From Acidobacteriota bacterium (GTDB lineage Bacteria > Zixibacteria > MSB-5A5 > GN15 > FEB-12): a DNA stretch of 64,000 nt. Below the pieces are notes generated by a model. It ran no database searches. It had not been told where the DNA came from and worked only from the letters and a program-made list of their open reading frames with translations. The stretch is from positions 52,796 to 116,795 of the forward strand of contig DATKXK010000016.1 in assembly GCA_035529075.1 (NCBI GenBank). The letters are read 5' to 3'. A program made the position numbers and the translations under genes. This document shows, in pieces, positions 36,015-44,837 of the stretch. Within the stretch, counting starts at the first letter, position 1. Each line of letters starts with the position of its first letter.

Positions 36015-37427
36015 ATGAGCGGCGGCGAAGTGCAGACAGTGAGGCGTAACCGGGTCAAGACCGCCGTATCCAAGGATTTCATGAGCGCCTCTATTCTGCT
36101 GCGCAAACAACAACCGGAGGAGCCAGACATCACTGTTGAGGAGATAATGGAGGAGCTTGGCAAAGCCGGTATTGTATTCGGTGTCGATCAGGACGTGATC
36201 CGGAAGACCGTAGAGGAGAAGACCTACAACGTCCCCATTCGGGTGGCCACCGGCACCAGGCCCAAACGCGGGGCCAGCGCCAGTTTCGTGTATCACTTTG
36301 ACACCATGGAGAAGCACGCGCCTAAAGAAGACGAAGACGGGCGCATCGACTATCACGATATCAACTTCATTCAGAACACGGAAAAGGGCGCCCTGCTGGT
36401 CACCAAGATACCACCCACGGAAGGAACCCCGGGAACGAGCGTGCTGGGCAAGGAATACGCGGGCCCTTCCGGCCGCGAAATCCCGATCAACGGCGGTGCG
36501 AATACGAAAGTATCCGGGGACGAACTTGAACTTCGCGCTACCACCGACGGAGTCATTGTTTTCCAGCACGGGAAAGTCGCCGTCACGGATGTCCTGGCCA
36601 TCGGCGGAGACGTTGATTTCAGCGTTGGCAACCTCGACTGCTGCGGCTCGGTGCGGGTGGCCGGTCACGTCAAGTCCGGCTTCGTACTGAAAATAGATGG
36701 TGATTTGGAGATCTCGGGCAATGTCGAGGATGCCACTGTTCAGGTCAAAGGCAATATCCTGGTCAAGGGCGGCTTTTTCGGCAGCGGGCGCGGCGCCATG
36801 CACGCCGACGGTGATATTACGGTCAAGTATACCGAGGGACAGAAGATTACATCGGGCGGAAACGTCTACGTCGGTGGCGAGATCATTAACTGTGAGGTGA
36901 CAGCGCGCGACAGCGTGCATATCAAGGGTCGGCGCGGCAAGATTGTAGGGGGAGTGGTGCGCGCCGGCAAAGAGATCAGAGCCTCGGTCGTCGGTTCACA
37001 CGCCGGCACACCCACATGTCTCCATGTCGCCTATGACGCCAAGCTGATGGCGCAGTATCAGGAAATCCAGAGTGAGATCAGCCGCCTGGAACAGGACGGC
37101 GAGCGCGTCAAGGAGGCTCTCTATAATCTCTACCGGCTTCAGCTCGATGGTGAACTTCCGCCTGACAAACAGGAAGCTCTTCAGAAGTTGCAGGTTTTCA
37201 AGCAGGAGCTGCCCGCCAATCTCGAGATGTTGCAGACGAGGAAGGCGGAGGTCGAGGCCGCTATCTCAAAACTTCAGGACGCCCGTATAATCGTAGAGGA
37301 ACGTCTCTACTCCGGTGTAAAGACGTACTTTGGAATCGTCTACCGCGAGATGCTGGAGGACGTTAGGCGGTGCGAGATCACGGTCGAGGGAAACAAGATT
37401 CTCATTTCCACGCCGCAAGGGCGCTGA
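36015..37427 (+). CDS. FapA (DUF342) family protein
   Basis: The 470-aa product has a basic N-terminal part with a small domain (VTVEEIMEELGKAGIVFGVDQDVIRKTV-like), the DUF342 core with many short beta-helix repeats from about residue 170 to 330 (GDVDFSVGNLDCCGSVRVAG, GDLEISGNVEDATVQVKGN, GGNVYVGGEIINCEV), and a C-terminal coiled coil. This is the FapA layout; FapA-type proteins occur beside flagellar and chemotaxis genes, and their role is not firmly known. It ends the long plus-strand cluster. Confidence 0.88.
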   Translation: MSGGEVQTVRRNRVKTAVSKDFMSASILLRKQQPEEPDITVEEIMEELGKAGIVFGVDQDVIRKTVEEKTYNVPIRVATGTRPKRGASASFVYHFDTMEKHAPKEDEDGRIDYHDINFIQNTEKGALLVTKIPPTEGTPGTSVLGKEYAGPSGREIPINGGANTKVSGDELELRATTDGVIVFQHGKVAVTDVLAIGGDVDFSVGNLDCCGSVRVAGHVKSGFVLKIDGDLEISGNVEDATVQVKGNILVKGGFFGSGRGAMHADGDITVKYTEGQKITSGGNVYVGGEIINCEVTARDSVHIKGRRGKIVGGVVRAGKEIRASVVGSHAGTPTCLHVAYDAKLMAQYQEIQSEISRLEQDGERVKEALYNLYRLQLDGELPPDKQEALQKLQVFKQELPANLEMLQTRKAEVEAAISKLQDARIIVEERLYSGVKTYFGIVYREMLEDVRRCEITVEGNKILISTPQGR

Positions 37428-37457
37428 TTCAGCCCCGGGGATCGGGCGGAATTGAGC

Positions 37458-37486
37458 TTGAATATCCGGGGGGCCCGCGATATATT
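37458..37486 (+). promoter_or_regulatory. Promoter of tRNA-Ser
   Basis: TTGAAT (37458-37463) and TATATT (37481-37486) are spaced by 17 bases. The tRNA begins at 37514, about 21 bases after the expected start of transcription. Confidence 0.65.
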
Positions 37487-37513
37487 TCCCGAACATCTGA
37501 ACGCTGACGTACC

Positions 37514-37602
37514 GGAGAGGTGGCCGAGTGGTTGAAGGCGCACGCCTGGAAAGTGTGTATAGGTAACCCCTATCCAGGGTTCGAATCCCTGCCTCTCCGC
37601 CA
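37514..37602 (+). tRNA. tRNA-Ser (anticodon GGA), CCA encoded
   Basis: A complete 89-base type II tRNA folds from the sequence: acceptor GGAGAGG with CCTCTCC, anticodon stem CACGC/GTGTG around loop CTGGAAA (anticodon GGA, serine), a long variable arm ATAGG/CCTAT, and T arm CAGGG-TTCGAAT-CCCTG. The 3' CCA is encoded at 37600-37602. Its 3' end is the integration site of the island that follows; the gene stays intact after insertion. Confidence 0.96.
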
Positions 37603-37606
37603 GATT
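37583..37606 (+). repeat. Left attachment site (attL) of the island
   Basis: These 24 bases, from GAATCCCTGCC in the T arm to CCAGATT after the tRNA, recur exactly at 63621-63644. They cover the 3' end of tRNA-Ser plus four bases beyond CCA, the usual crossover region of tRNA-targeting tyrosine integrases. Confidence 0.92.
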
Positions 37607-37631
37607 ATTTTGGGGCTTCGTAACTTTCCTA

Positions 37632-37659
37632 TTGACAACCTATTACAAATCCCTATCTT
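37632..37659 (+). promoter_or_regulatory. Predicted promoter of the integrase gene
   Basis: TTGACA (37632-37637) and TATCTT (37654-37659) are 16 bases apart and lie just inside attL. Expression of the integrase from about 37666 would give a leader of roughly 50 bases. Confidence 0.65.
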
Positions 37660-37716
37660 GTTTTTGTAGACCGTTGTGACCAAATAGTGACCAGTGAATC
37701 CGGGTTTTTTTGAGCT

Positions 37717-38814
37717 ATGGGCTGCATCTACAAACGAGGCAAAAACTGGTACATCGACCTGTACGTCAAAGGACGACGTATCCGCAAGAAGATCGGCAGG
37801 TCGAAAGAAGTCGCCAGGCTGGCCCTGCAGGACGCCGAGGTCAAGGCGGCACGCGACGAGTTCGGCTTTGCCAGGAACGATGTCAGCATCGAGAAGTTCT
37901 TCAATCTGTTTCTCGACTACTCCCGGGCCAATCATCAACCCATGACGACCAGCCGCTATCGTGCGGTCATTGATCACTTTCGTAAGTTTCTGGAGAGCGG
38001 GCCGAACGTCACGTTCCTCTCGGAGATCACGACCGAGCTGGTTGATCGGTACAAGGTGTACCGGAAAGACGCCTGGGTGAACCCGAACGGTCAGCCGGTG
38101 GCGTCGGACGATGACGTCAACGGCCACACGCGCAAGGGTGCCCGGGCGCACACCATTAACTTCGAGATCGGCACGCTCAAGACGATCTTCAACCTGGCCA
38201 TCAAGTGGGGGTACCTGAAGGACAACCCGACCAGTGCGGTGACGAAACTGAAAGTCACCGACTCCAAGCCGCCAAGGTTCCTGTCGGTTGAGGAATGTCA
38301 GCGTCTGCTTGCAGCCTGTCCGTCTGACCTGCGCCCTATCTACTTCACCTTTCTGAACACGGGGATGCGCAAGGCGGAGTTGGAGCACCTTGAGTGGGAT
38401 GACATAGAGTTCACGCGCAGGAAGATCCGAATCCGGCGCAAGGAGTCATGGCAGCCCAAGACGGGGGAGCGGGAGATTCCGATGAACGACGCGCTGTACG
38501 TGTTGCTGGGGGACCTGCGTGAGAAGAATGTCGGTGGCGTCAACAGCAACTATATCTTCAGTGCCCCGGACGGCGGCAGGTTGAAGACCAAGCTGCGGGA
38601 GAAGTTGATTCAGATCGCGCGGAAGGCGGGGATAGAAGGTTTGACGCGAGTACACACCTTGCGCCACACATTTGCCAGTCATCTGGTGATGAGCGGTGTC
38701 GACCTGCCGACAGTGAAGAAGCTGATGGGGCATTCGGACATCCAGACGACGATGATCTACGCACACCTTTCACCGGACCACCTCTCGGACGCGGTCAATA
38801 AGCTCGCCTTCTGA
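37717..38814 (+). CDS. Tyrosine-type site-specific integrase
   Basis: This 365-aa recombinase has a short arm-binding N-terminus (YKRGKNWYIDLYVKGRRIRKKIG), a SAM-like core-binding domain (about residues 65-170) and the catalytic domain. Catalytic residues are visible: Arg in NTGMRKAELEHL, H-x-x-R in HTLRHTFASHL, His in LMGHSDIQTT and the nucleophile Tyr in MIYAHLSPDH. It sits next to attL and reads into the island, as integrases of tRNA-targeting elements do. Its end overlaps the convergent excisionase-like gene by 20 bases. Confidence 0.95.
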   Translation: MGCIYKRGKNWYIDLYVKGRRIRKKIGRSKEVARLALQDAEVKAARDEFGFARNDVSIEKFFNLFLDYSRANHQPMTTSRYRAVIDHFRKFLESGPNVTFLSEITTELVDRYKVYRKDAWVNPNGQPVASDDDVNGHTRKGARAHTINFEIGTLKTIFNLAIKWGYLKDNPTSAVTKLKVTDSKPPRFLSVEECQRLLAACPSDLRPIYFTFLNTGMRKAELEHLEWDDIEFTRRKIRIRRKESWQPKTGEREIPMNDALYVLLGDLREKNVGGVNSNYIFSAPDGGRLKTKLREKLIQIARKAGIEGLTRVHTLRHTFASHLVMSGVDLPTVKKLMGHSDIQTTMIYAHLSPDHLSDAVNKLAF

Positions 38815-39031
38815 CAGGGGACAGGGTCAGGTCGTTGATGCTGATTCGCTTGGTACTTCGGCCGGCGACTGATTTTTTCTGCAGCCATTTGTCCACCTTG
38901 TCTCGCCTGAACCTGATGAGTCTGCCCAGCTTGACATGCGGAATAAACCCCTGGTGGGTCCACTGGTAGATGGTGGACTTTTCCACGCCAAGAAGCTCTG
39001 CTACTTCATCAGGTGTCAGGAGTTTATTCAT
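38795..39031 (-). CDS. Excisionase/AlpA-like helix-turn-helix protein
   Basis: The 78-aa product has a MerR/AlpA-type winged helix: LLTPDEVAELLGVEKSTIYQWTHQG followed by FIPHVKLGRLIRFRRDKVDKWL. Such small proteins assist integrase-directed excision or regulate it. It converges on the integrase gene. The last 25 residues are basic. Confidence 0.82.
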   Translation of the reverse strand: MNKLLTPDEVAELLGVEKSTIYQWTHQGFIPHVKLGRLIRFRRDKVDKWLQKKSVAGRSTKRISINDLTLSPVRRRAY

Positions 39032-39315
39032 GCTGTCGTCGTCATAGTCTATTCCGGCAGCCTCTCACGCTGACGCACGCCGGCAGGCACTGACCGGGAC
39101 GGGGGAGAGAAACCGCCGTGGCTCGTCATTACAGTCCCTGCTGTTCCGATCGCACGGGCCATGGCTCGATCTGGCCGGGGGGATTGGCACTCATTGAATC
39201 CGGGGCTGCGTGCGATCACCGTGTGCGCCAGATTCCTGAGAAATCGATTCTGAGCGTGTTTTTCGAGTCTGCCCATACTTTATCACCTAAATCGAAAAGT
39301 CGTCGCTCTACGGGC

Positions 39316-39579
39316 TTAATTCTGAAATGGGCCCTCTGTAACCTGTTGTGCGACAACAGATGATTTTTCGCTGTTTTTGGGTCTCAACCCCAATAGTCGC
39401 ACCGCCGCGTTACGATGCCTGGCGGGGATGATGACGTCGAATTCGACATGACCGTCGGGATGATAGTAGTCGCCGCCCCAGCGACATCCCGGCCAGCTCA
39501 GGATCGTCTTGTAGTCTTCACGGCGTTCGCAGTGCACCTTGTACTCGTTACCGAACCATTTCCAGATGTCTGCCTTCAT
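39316..39579 (-). CDS. Small protein of unknown function
   Basis: The 87-aa product (MKADIWKWFGNEYKVHCERRE, then WGGDYYHPDGHVEFDVIIPARHR) has no domain I recognise. An AAAGGAGC ribosome site precedes its ATG inside the end of the primase-like gene, which it overlaps by 32 bases. The coupling suggests a joint role in island replication or its control. Confidence 0.6.
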   Translation of the reverse strand: MKADIWKWFGNEYKVHCERREDYKTILSWPGCRWGGDYYHPDGHVEFDVIIPARHRNAAVRLLGLRPKNSEKSSVVAQQVTEGPFQN

Positions 39580-41098
39580 GAAGCTCCTTTCTTGTCCTGG
39601 TTGTCATCTTGCGTGCGATCCGCTCAGCCTGGTGGCGCGTGAACCGGTGCCTTATGCCCTCATAGCCCACGGCGTCCCACAGTGCCTCGTCGAAGTCCTC
39701 GGACAGCGGTTGTTCGGTCAGGTCAAAGGGGAAGTTCACCCAGAACTGGCGCACCTTGTGGCCCTTGGGCCACGCCTTGCGCTTCAGACCCAGTACTCCT
39801 AACCGTTCCAGCCATCCCACCAGCCGCACGGGATTGCTTGAAAACGGCACCTTGAGCAGCCGCAGATGCTGCTTCCCCAGATCTATATAAGGCACGAAAT
39901 TTCGTGCCCCATTTACCCTGTCTTCGTTTTGTGTAAAAACCGTGCCCCATTTGATAGTACCCTCTCTTCCTCTGTATCCTCCTCCTTTCCTGGTCAGGCA
40001 GGCCGCGTGCTTTGCCTTTGCATAGCAAAGCACGCCATGACCGCCTTTGAGCATCTTGTAATCCCCCGGCAGGTCAAGCAGGCGTGTTAGTTCATTCTTG
40101 TTCAGCCCCAACCTGCTGACTTGCAGCGTGTTACATTCAGTCTTTATTTGCAGATTGGCCACGATCCGGCTGATCTGGCGCTGAAGGCTCGCATGGTTGC
40201 CGCTGTTCATGCGGTTCGAGTTGCCGTGGTGGTTTTCGCTGATCCAGGACCAGAGGAAAGCCTCAAGATTATCGTCGTTGAGTTTCAGGCGCATCCGGCC
40301 GTGCCGGGCCAGGATCAGGAGGCAGTCATTGGTGGTCATATCCGACGGCAGGCCGTCTTTGAGCAGCCTCGCGGCGGTGCGGCTACGATCCCTTGTCACC
40401 TTGCCGCCGTGTGCCGCAGCCGGCCGGACGTCCACACGAAACCGGGTCCGGTGATCGTTGACGATGCTGAGTGTTTCTGACAGTGTCAGGTGGTAGATCG
40501 GGTCGAGTGTGACGGTGTCGACGAGCATACTGAAAGACCCGAAGGGCAGGCGGTCGGGATCCTTTCCCAGCCTGACCTCACAGACGCCGGGCTTGACCGT
40601 TATGCCCGCTAGGTCCAGTTGATCCTCGGTCCAGCGGTGCAGGTGCTCACGGGAGACTCGGTTGTCAAGAAACCAGATCATACGGAAGCCCCCGGACTCG
40701 GAACTCTGATAGAGCAGCGGTTCACCGGGCAAGGCGTCTCTGACGAGCCGCACCGTGTTCTCGGCGTCACGGCGGCTTTGGTTGCCCTTGCAGTCGATGT
40801 CGATGACGATCTGGTCGATCCGATCGGCAAAGGGGATGGATACGTTCGTCTCACCGCACAGGTGGCGGAGAATCAATGACTCCTTCCATCTCCGTCTGAA
40901 CTGCGGCCAGGTGCCGTCGTGTCTCTGTTCGGCGTACGTGTCGGGTCTGCGGATGCTAAGAAACAGGTTTCTGTATATCCCGAACTCCTCTTCCGTGATG
41001 TGCAGCCGGGCGAGCCGCTCCTTGCGCGACAGCCGTCGTTCATCCCGCGTTCGGGCCGCGTTGCCGCTCCACCAAGGGCCGCTGCTGCGCTCAATCAT
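39548..41098 (-). CDS. AEP-primase-like replication protein
   Basis: The 516-aa product shows features of archaeo-eukaryotic primases: IDQIVIDIDCKGN (motif I, D-x-D) and, about 45 residues later, LYQSSESGGFRMIWFLDN (the S-x-x-G-x-[HR] motif II region), followed by GVCEVRLGKDPDRLPFG, which may correspond to motif III. The C-terminal half is helical and may bind DNA. Similar primase-like proteins replicate plasmids and satellites. The family assignment is by motif only; activity is inferred. It could also be a Rep protein of another class. Confidence 0.6.
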   Translation of the reverse strand: MIERSSGPWWSGNAARTRDERRLSRKERLARLHITEEEFGIYRNLFLSIRRPDTYAEQRHDGTWPQFRRRWKESLILRHLCGETNVSIPFADRIDQIVIDIDCKGNQSRRDAENTVRLVRDALPGEPLLYQSSESGGFRMIWFLDNRVSREHLHRWTEDQLDLAGITVKPGVCEVRLGKDPDRLPFGSFSMLVDTVTLDPIYHLTLSETLSIVNDHRTRFRVDVRPAAAHGGKVTRDRSRTAARLLKDGLPSDMTTNDCLLILARHGRMRLKLNDDNLEAFLWSWISENHHGNSNRMNSGNHASLQRQISRIVANLQIKTECNTLQVSRLGLNKNELTRLLDLPGDYKMLKGGHGVLCYAKAKHAACLTRKGGGYRGREGTIKWGTVFTQNEDRVNGARNFVPYIDLGKQHLRLLKVPFSSNPVRLVGWLERLGVLGLKRKAWPKGHKVRQFWVNFPFDLTEQPLSEDFDEALWDAVGYEGIRHRFTRHQAERIARKMTTRTRKELHEGRHLEMVR

Positions 41099-41299
41099 CT
41101 CGCTGACCCATCAACAGAGATGGAACTGGCAGGCAGGCGGTGCGTGATTCAGGATCTGACTCGGCCGGGAGTCGGGTGATACCCTTGACAGTGCCAAATG
41201 TCTTGCTTACCTCTCTCATCTTCTGTGAGATAAGATAGGGGATGTGGGGGGGCGATTTCTGGGGTGGTTAGTGGGGTAATCTTTGGGGTAACTGGAAAA

Positions 41300-41318
41300 G
41301 TTCACCTGTCAGGTGAAC
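41300..41318. promoter_or_regulatory. Perfect 9+1+9 palindrome
   Basis: GTTCACCTG and CAGGTGAAC flank a single central T. It lies 33 bases past the end of the 587-aa gene and 200 bases upstream of the primase-like gene. The short centre suits an operator for a dimeric regulator better than a terminator, and no U-tract follows. Confidence 0.45.
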
Positions 41319-41350
41319 CAAAGGCCTGTTGTTCAGCCGGGAAGGGGAAC

Positions 41351-43114
41351 TTAGATGTTTAGACGATATATGGCTTGACCTTCACTTTTCTTTACAAGTG
41401 CATAGTATACTTTCTTGTCTCGGAAAAGGTCTCTCAAGCGCTGGATGTTCGATTCGGAGCCAGACACCTCTTGAATAATCCAATCCTTCCCGATCCAAGG
41501 CACCCCTTGTTCGTACTGTTCGTGCAGGATTTGGATAACCTGAGCCTCCCGTGGTGTCAGCATGTATTCCGACCCTCGTAACCATACGGCGCGGTAATCG
41601 GGGCTGTGCCTGAACACGCTTTCGTCCACAGATTCTGTGCTGTCAGCAGAAGCAGCGAGGGAACCGGTGTGTCCGCCTAGAGTCATTTGAGGGTCGGGAA
41701 TATATCCAGCCGAATCGATTTGCCTCTTAGCGATATCTACAAAGGACTCGACAGCGGATTTGAACCTAATCACTTGACTTGATTTGACCTTCTTGCTGAT
41801 GACCACCTCGATATCAAAATCATCGCGGAGCATCTGCTGAGCCCAATACTCATAGAGGTTCCAGAAATCGAGTTCCGGTTCCCACGAGGCATGAAAAGCA
41901 TCCAGCGCCGCCTTGATCCTCTGGGTATTTGCTCGAGTGGCGATATCAACATCCGAATCGAATCTTAGACGAGGATGCTGTAGCAAGTCATCGTGCACTA
42001 AGCCCAGATCTCCCAGCGACTGTCGCGCCTTATGATAGCAGCCGAGCCTGAGTTCCCTTTCGAAACATCCGGCTAGGGACATCAGATCTTGCAGGCCCCC
42101 GATCGAGTTGGCAGGAAAGCAGCGCAATTCCCAGTTGTCGTAATCGGGTTTCTGTATTCTGTTTCGACAGCAATAGTGAGCATATTCGATGCGCAGAAGC
42201 CTATCGATGTCCTGAGATGATAGGGTACTGTGAAGCGCTCGTGTGAAATCCGACCGAAGGCGTTCGGGATCTCTAAATGACAGCCCCTCGACCAGCGTGC
42301 GGATGATCTCAATCCGCGCATCCATCAACCTAGCCCGTTCCTCTAGAGAGGTCAGACGGCAGTATTTCTGTAATCTGCGATAGAACCTAGGTACCGGCGA
42401 ATCCTCATATTCCACTGACTTTAACTCGACATCGTCTCTGCCGTATACCCTGAAATCTGCTCCAATCACAAAGCCGGGACCATACCGCACCGCCCTTACA
42501 CCCGCGGGAGGTGTCACCATGCGCGCCTCGATAATCCTGGCAGGCCAGAAGTAGGTGTGCCAGAGGTCACCGGTCTCGGTTCTTTCGTTCCTGACGATAA
42601 ATGTGTGCTTGGTCGGCAGAAGCACGTTTAGGAAGTCCTCGAGCCAAGCAGATCTTTCGAAGCTTGTCTGGGGGTGGCCAGTCCTTATGAGGTGAATCCT
42701 GTTAGCCAGCTGATGATCGTAAAACGCCTCAATAATATGCTGTAGTTCGTTCAGAGAATAAAGGGGACAAGCATAATCAGACAATGTGTCAAGCGCCAAC
42801 ACGCGGCCCAATTGTTTGACCGTGTCACCCTCCCACAAGGTGTCAATAATCCGCCGACGGTCATCATCTAGTATCGCAGAACCAATGGCGTTCGACAGCC
42901 TTGAAGCTTGGGTGTCTATAATCTGCAGACCTGACTCCGCCGGCAGCAGCTTGATGTTCGTTGAGTAGACTAGGTTCTCAAGCACTCTTTGTACCTTGGA
43001 TTCATCTACTAGGAACTTCCCCCTGATAGACTTGGCGCGTTCCTCAATAAGCTGCTGGAATGCTGTGGCTCGAGGATTATCTCTAGGTTGACCGGAGTCA
43101 ACAGAACCGCTCAT
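41351..43114 (-). CDS. Large protein of unknown function with winged-helix C-terminus
   Basis: The 587-aa product has no domain I recognise in its first 500 residues, which mix alpha and beta segments (FGADFRVYGRDDVELKSVEY-like beta region in the middle, and a DVDIATRANTQRIKAALDAFH helix pair). The last 80 residues (MLTPREAQVIQILHEQYEQG, then WIIQEVSGSESNIQRLRDLF) look like a winged helix, as if it docks on DNA or a partner. ATG 43114 is used because GGGGAGGA precedes it; an upstream start at 43171 would add 19 unlikely residues. Confidence 0.7.
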   Translation of the reverse strand: MSGSVDSGQPRDNPRATAFQQLIEERAKSIRGKFLVDESKVQRVLENLVYSTNIKLLPAESGLQIIDTQASRLSNAIGSAILDDDRRRIIDTLWEGDTVKQLGRVLALDTLSDYACPLYSLNELQHIIEAFYDHQLANRIHLIRTGHPQTSFERSAWLEDFLNVLLPTKHTFIVRNERTETGDLWHTYFWPARIIEARMVTPPAGVRAVRYGPGFVIGADFRVYGRDDVELKSVEYEDSPVPRFYRRLQKYCRLTSLEERARLMDARIEIIRTLVEGLSFRDPERLRSDFTRALHSTLSSQDIDRLLRIEYAHYCCRNRIQKPDYDNWELRCFPANSIGGLQDLMSLAGCFERELRLGCYHKARQSLGDLGLVHDDLLQHPRLRFDSDVDIATRANTQRIKAALDAFHASWEPELDFWNLYEYWAQQMLRDDFDIEVVISKKVKSSQVIRFKSAVESFVDIAKRQIDSAGYIPDPQMTLGGHTGSLAASADSTESVDESVFRHSPDYRAVWLRGSEYMLTPREAQVIQILHEQYEQGVPWIGKDWIIQEVSGSESNIQRLRDLFRDKKVYYALVKKSEGQAIYRLNI

Positions 43115-43249
43115 GGGACTACTGGTCCTCCCCGCTGCCAATAAGATATAAGAAACCGCTCTCGCGGCCACAGTTATTAACGGTGGCCTTGTCTTCAGGT
43201 ATAGGCGTCGTGGGTATGGACGTCGAGCCCTCTTCGGCGCTTCAGACGG

Positions 43250-43279
43250 TTGACGACATACTGCACAGATGTGTATATT
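43250..43279 (+). promoter_or_regulatory. Predicted promoter of the small plus-strand gene
   Basis: TTGACG (43250-43255) and TATATT (43274-43279) are spaced by 18 bases. It points into a short gene starting at 43322 and lies in the spacer opposite the 587-aa gene. Confidence 0.5.
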
Positions 43280-43321
43280 AACTCAAGCAGGGGCGGGGGC
43301 ACTCAGAGTCAGTGATGATTC

Positions 43322-43675
43322 GTGGCAGAACGAACAACCAGGTCAAGGCCGGAACGTAAGAGCACTACCGACAGGCAGGGCGTTGGCACCGAACGAGTTG
43401 AGGAAGACGTCCTTGTCGTTCCACCTAGCTTCTTGCTACAGGAGCAGGTATGCTCGCTCAGCGGCGGGCCGTTCCTGAAGAAGCTGCAAGCCTTCCTGGA
43501 AGCGTACTATGACGGCAGGGCGGTTCTGGGGCGTGTGAGGGGAGCCGATTCGATCGAATGGGACGATACCGGGATCAGTCGAAGTCCACACGGCCACTTC
43601 ATGGATTACCCGCCGATAGTCAGAGAGCACCCTTTCACCGTGTTCAAGGAAACCCGGCCCGTCAAGCGGCAGTGA
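43322..43675 (+). CDS. Small hypothetical protein
   Basis: The 117-aa product starts at GTG 43322 downstream of a good promoter. Its N-terminus is basic and the rest (GPFLKKLQAFLEAYYDGRAVLGRVRGADSIEW) could fold, but no family is recognised. An overlapping minus-strand frame of 123 codons (43436-43807) is also open; I favour the plus strand only because of the promoter. Confidence 0.35.
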   Translation: MAERTTRSRPERKSTTDRQGVGTERVEEDVLVVPPSFLLQEQVCSLSGGPFLKKLQAFLEAYYDGRAVLGRVRGADSIEWDDTGISRSPHGHFMDYPPIVREHPFTVFKETRPVKRQ

Positions 43676-44837
43676 AGGCGGGGATGGGTCATTTGGGGTC
43701 ATTACCCATGCAACCCTTTCCGCCGAGTAGCCGAGCCGCCTAAACTGCTGTGCAGATAGCTCTTGCAGCGTTTCCGATGACAGCCCGGCGGTCTCTTTAG
43801 ATCTCACGGCGTGACCTCACCGCGACTATTGCCGCTTTTGGTCATGACCATAATCCGACACTACGCACTCAGCCGCATGGCCGCAACGACACAACGGGCC
43901 CAGCGACAGGCACTTAGGCGACTGTGCGAAGGTCCCCGATTGTGCAGATTCGCGTAGTATGACATGGTGAAAACTGCCACGTTTGACGACACTTTCCGGC
44001 AACTTTGCTGGCCCTATCTGTGCACTATTGTGCAATGCACAATGACGCCACGTGTTTGTGCCGCAAGCGATACCGGGGTTTAGTACCATTGCACCCTCGC
44101 GGACCGCAAGTGATCCGGCGCCGAATGGCCTAGTGTTATAGCAACCCTGGCGCTCGAATGACGCGGTGTCATTGCGGCTGTGAAGGGCGCAAGCGCCGAT
44201 GTGACAAGGTCTTTACTGTGATTCCGTACAGGTCAAGACGGGTCATTTCGTCTCATTGATTCCATATCATTTCATGTCATTGCCGGGCTGATTCTCAGCC
44301 CGCTCTCTCCGGTACGGTAAAGTTGGTTGGGATAAACAGCCGGACTTGTTTTGTCCGGTTTATGGAAGCTACTATTACACAAGGGCTTAACCCCTAAACT
44401 TGGGGTTCTCCGTGTTTGCTGCTGTTCGCATTTAGGCCCGCCGTAATCCCTTGTACCACAAGGTGGTCCATTCCCAAACGTGGACTTGAGCCGTTTTACC
44501 CCTATCAATACACCTATTTTCAAACTCGTCGCTTAGAAGGGCTTATTCGAGCCGTTTTGTACGCGCGATTTTCAGGCGTTTTCTCAATGGATTTTGAGTG
44601 AGGGTATCCCCCACCCCTTAGACGGCGACATTGCCTCAGAATCCCCGGACAAACCGACTAAGAGGGGCCTTCCTGTGGACGTCAGGCGTGTGGCACGGCT
44701 CGCCGTCGCATAGAAGCTCGGGGACACTGCGTCTTTCGAGGCGTCCAGCTGGACAGAAAAAGACCCGACGCCACGCAAGCGCCGGGCCGCTACATGAAGT
44801 TGGAGTCACACAGGGAATTGTGATATTGCATATTCCG
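43676..44837. other. Gene-free, palindrome-rich segment
   Basis: No convincing gene is seen in these 1.16 kb. At least seven short palindromes occur between 44027 and 44463: 44027-44043, 44157-44173, 44186-44197, 44284-44302, 44340-44358, 44389-44407 and 44449-44463, the last four about 50 bases apart. The word ATTGTGCA occurs at 43939 and 44027 (with its inverse at 44036). Such layouts occur in replication origins, transfer origins and structured RNAs; which applies here cannot be told from the sequence alone. Confidence 0.55.
44027..44043. repeat. ATTGTGCA palindrome
   Basis: ATTGTGCA and TGCACAAT surround one base, forming a perfect 17-bp palindrome. A single half-site copy of ATTGTGCA is found at 43939. 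It is a candidate binding site for a dimeric replication initiator or repressor of the island. Confidence 0.5.

Noticed and set aside
43436..43807. Minus-strand frame of 123 codons opposite the small plus-strand gene
   Set aside because: No promoter or ribosome site supports it, and a good promoter supports the plus-strand frame instead; neither can be shown to be real.
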